Shown here piece after piece: positions 63,625-64,000 of a stretch of 64,000 nt of DNA; position 1 is the stretch's first letter, and each line of letters begins with the position of its first letter. Origin of the DNA: Gammaproteobacteria bacterium (GTDB lineage Bacteria > Pseudomonadota > Gammaproteobacteria > Burkholderiales > Rhodocyclaceae). A program made the position numbers and the translations under genes. Where the stretch lies: contig JARFTZ010000032.1 in assembly GCA_029289235.1 (NCBI GenBank), positions 1 to 64,000 of the forward strand, written 5' to 3'. The notes under the pieces are model-generated. The model had not been told where the DNA came from, made no database searches, and saw only the letters and a program-made list of their open reading frames with translations.

Positions 63625-64000
63625 TCAAGCCAGTTCGGCGAGGATGCTGCTCGAAGCGTAAACCTTCTCGCCGATAACCACCTTGACCTGGGCATCCAGT
63701 GGAAGATAAAGATCCACACGCGAGCCGAAGCGGATGAATCCGAAACGCTCGCCGGCTTCCAGAGCTTTTCCCGGAGCGACGTAGTTGAGAATACGACGGG
63801 CAATCAGGCCGGCAATCTGCACACAGGTCACATCCTGTCCATCAGGCGTTTTCAGATGCAGCGCGCAACGTTCGTTCTCCAGCGACGCCTTGTCGAGATC
63901 CGCATTCAAGAAACGCCCGGGGTTATACCACTTGTTCTCGACAGAACTCCGGAGCGGCGCACGGTTGGAATGGACATTGAACACGTTCATGAACACACTG
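63625..64000 (-). CDS. psd: Phosphatidylserine decarboxylase, 3' part
   Basis: The last about 125 codons of a gene that continues beyond base 64000. [13 protein letters not shown] is the signature of the family, and [16 protein letters not shown] contains the G-S pair at which the proenzyme cleaves itself to form the pyruvoyl cofactor. The short form (archaeal/PSD-A type) is likely, but the N-terminus is not visible. It decarboxylates phosphatidylserine to phosphatidylethanolamine in the inner membrane. Confidence 0.92.
   Translation of the reverse strand, partial: SVFMNVFNVHSNRAPLRSSVENKWYNPGRFLNADLDKASLENERCALHLKTPDGQDVTCVQIAGLIARRILNYVAPGKALEAGERFGFIRFGSRVDLYLPLDAQVKVVIGEKVYASSSILAELA

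Overview
The window looks like a chromosomal segment of a high-GC betaproteobacterium. The best guess is a Rhodocyclales member (Azonexus, Dechloromonas, Propionivibrio or Accumulibacter-like). This is inferred from gene content and order: trxA-rho-rpmE, rpsP-rimM-trmD-rplS, ribF-ileS-lspA-ispH followed by a minor-pilin operon, fdxA-addB-addA, and a complete cbb3 oxidase locus. It is not based on any database comparison. Most of the window is ordinary core genome with tightly packed, often ATGA-overlapping genes.

Layout. 1-2.1 kb is accessory: the end of an IS66-type insertion sequence cuts the 3' end of a LysR regulator gene, which is divergent from an alcohol-dehydrogenase-like gene. 2.1-10.9 kb holds fadD and the AddAB recombination helicase-nuclease on the minus strand with fdxA. 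addB and addA are separated by an oppositely oriented EF-hand gene. 11-13.1 kb has a K+ channel with TrkA domains and a small membrane protein. 13.3-20.6 kb carries trxA, rho, rpmE, a GT39-like glycosyltransferase, orn, an M48 protease, rsgA and a ProQ-like RNA chaperone. 20.6-29.4 kb is the cbb3 oxidase region (ccoNOQPGH and ccoIS). A Crp/Fnr-type regulator sits inside it, and two FNR-type boxes lie in the divergent promoter region. 29.6-34.8 kb is ribF-ileS-lspA-ispH. 34.9-43.1 kb holds a TonB-like orphan and the type IV pilus tip/minor pilin operon fimT-pilVWXY1E.

43.38-47.11 kb is a compact integrative element (about 3.7 kb) inserted in a tRNA-Thr(CGT) gene. It is bounded by 48-bp direct repeats and carries a tyrosine integrase, four or five small phage/ICE-type genes and one secreted protein. 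It also has matching arm-type repeats near both ends and its own replacement terminator for the tRNA. 47.2-50.1 kb is amiC-tsaE with divergent queG. A class-I cyclic-di-GMP (GEMM) riboswitch at about 50.26-50.34 kb precedes a DUF1631-type gene. 52.8-54.9 kb holds a sulfurtransferase, a SpoIIAA-like protein and an EamA transporter. 55-59 kb is xseB-ispA-dxs-folE2 (isoprenoid and pterin). 59-61.1 kb is the rplS-trmD-rimM-rpsP ribosome operon. 61.2-64 kb has a large protein with PilZ-type c-di-GMP motifs, a YihY membrane protein and the 3' part of psd.

The most interesting items are the small tRNA-Thr island with its arm sites and terminator swap, the c-di-GMP riboswitch/DUF1631 pair, the PilZ-motif protein, an in-frame palindromic repeat insertion in addA, and the FNR-like regulator with rearranged N-terminal cysteines.
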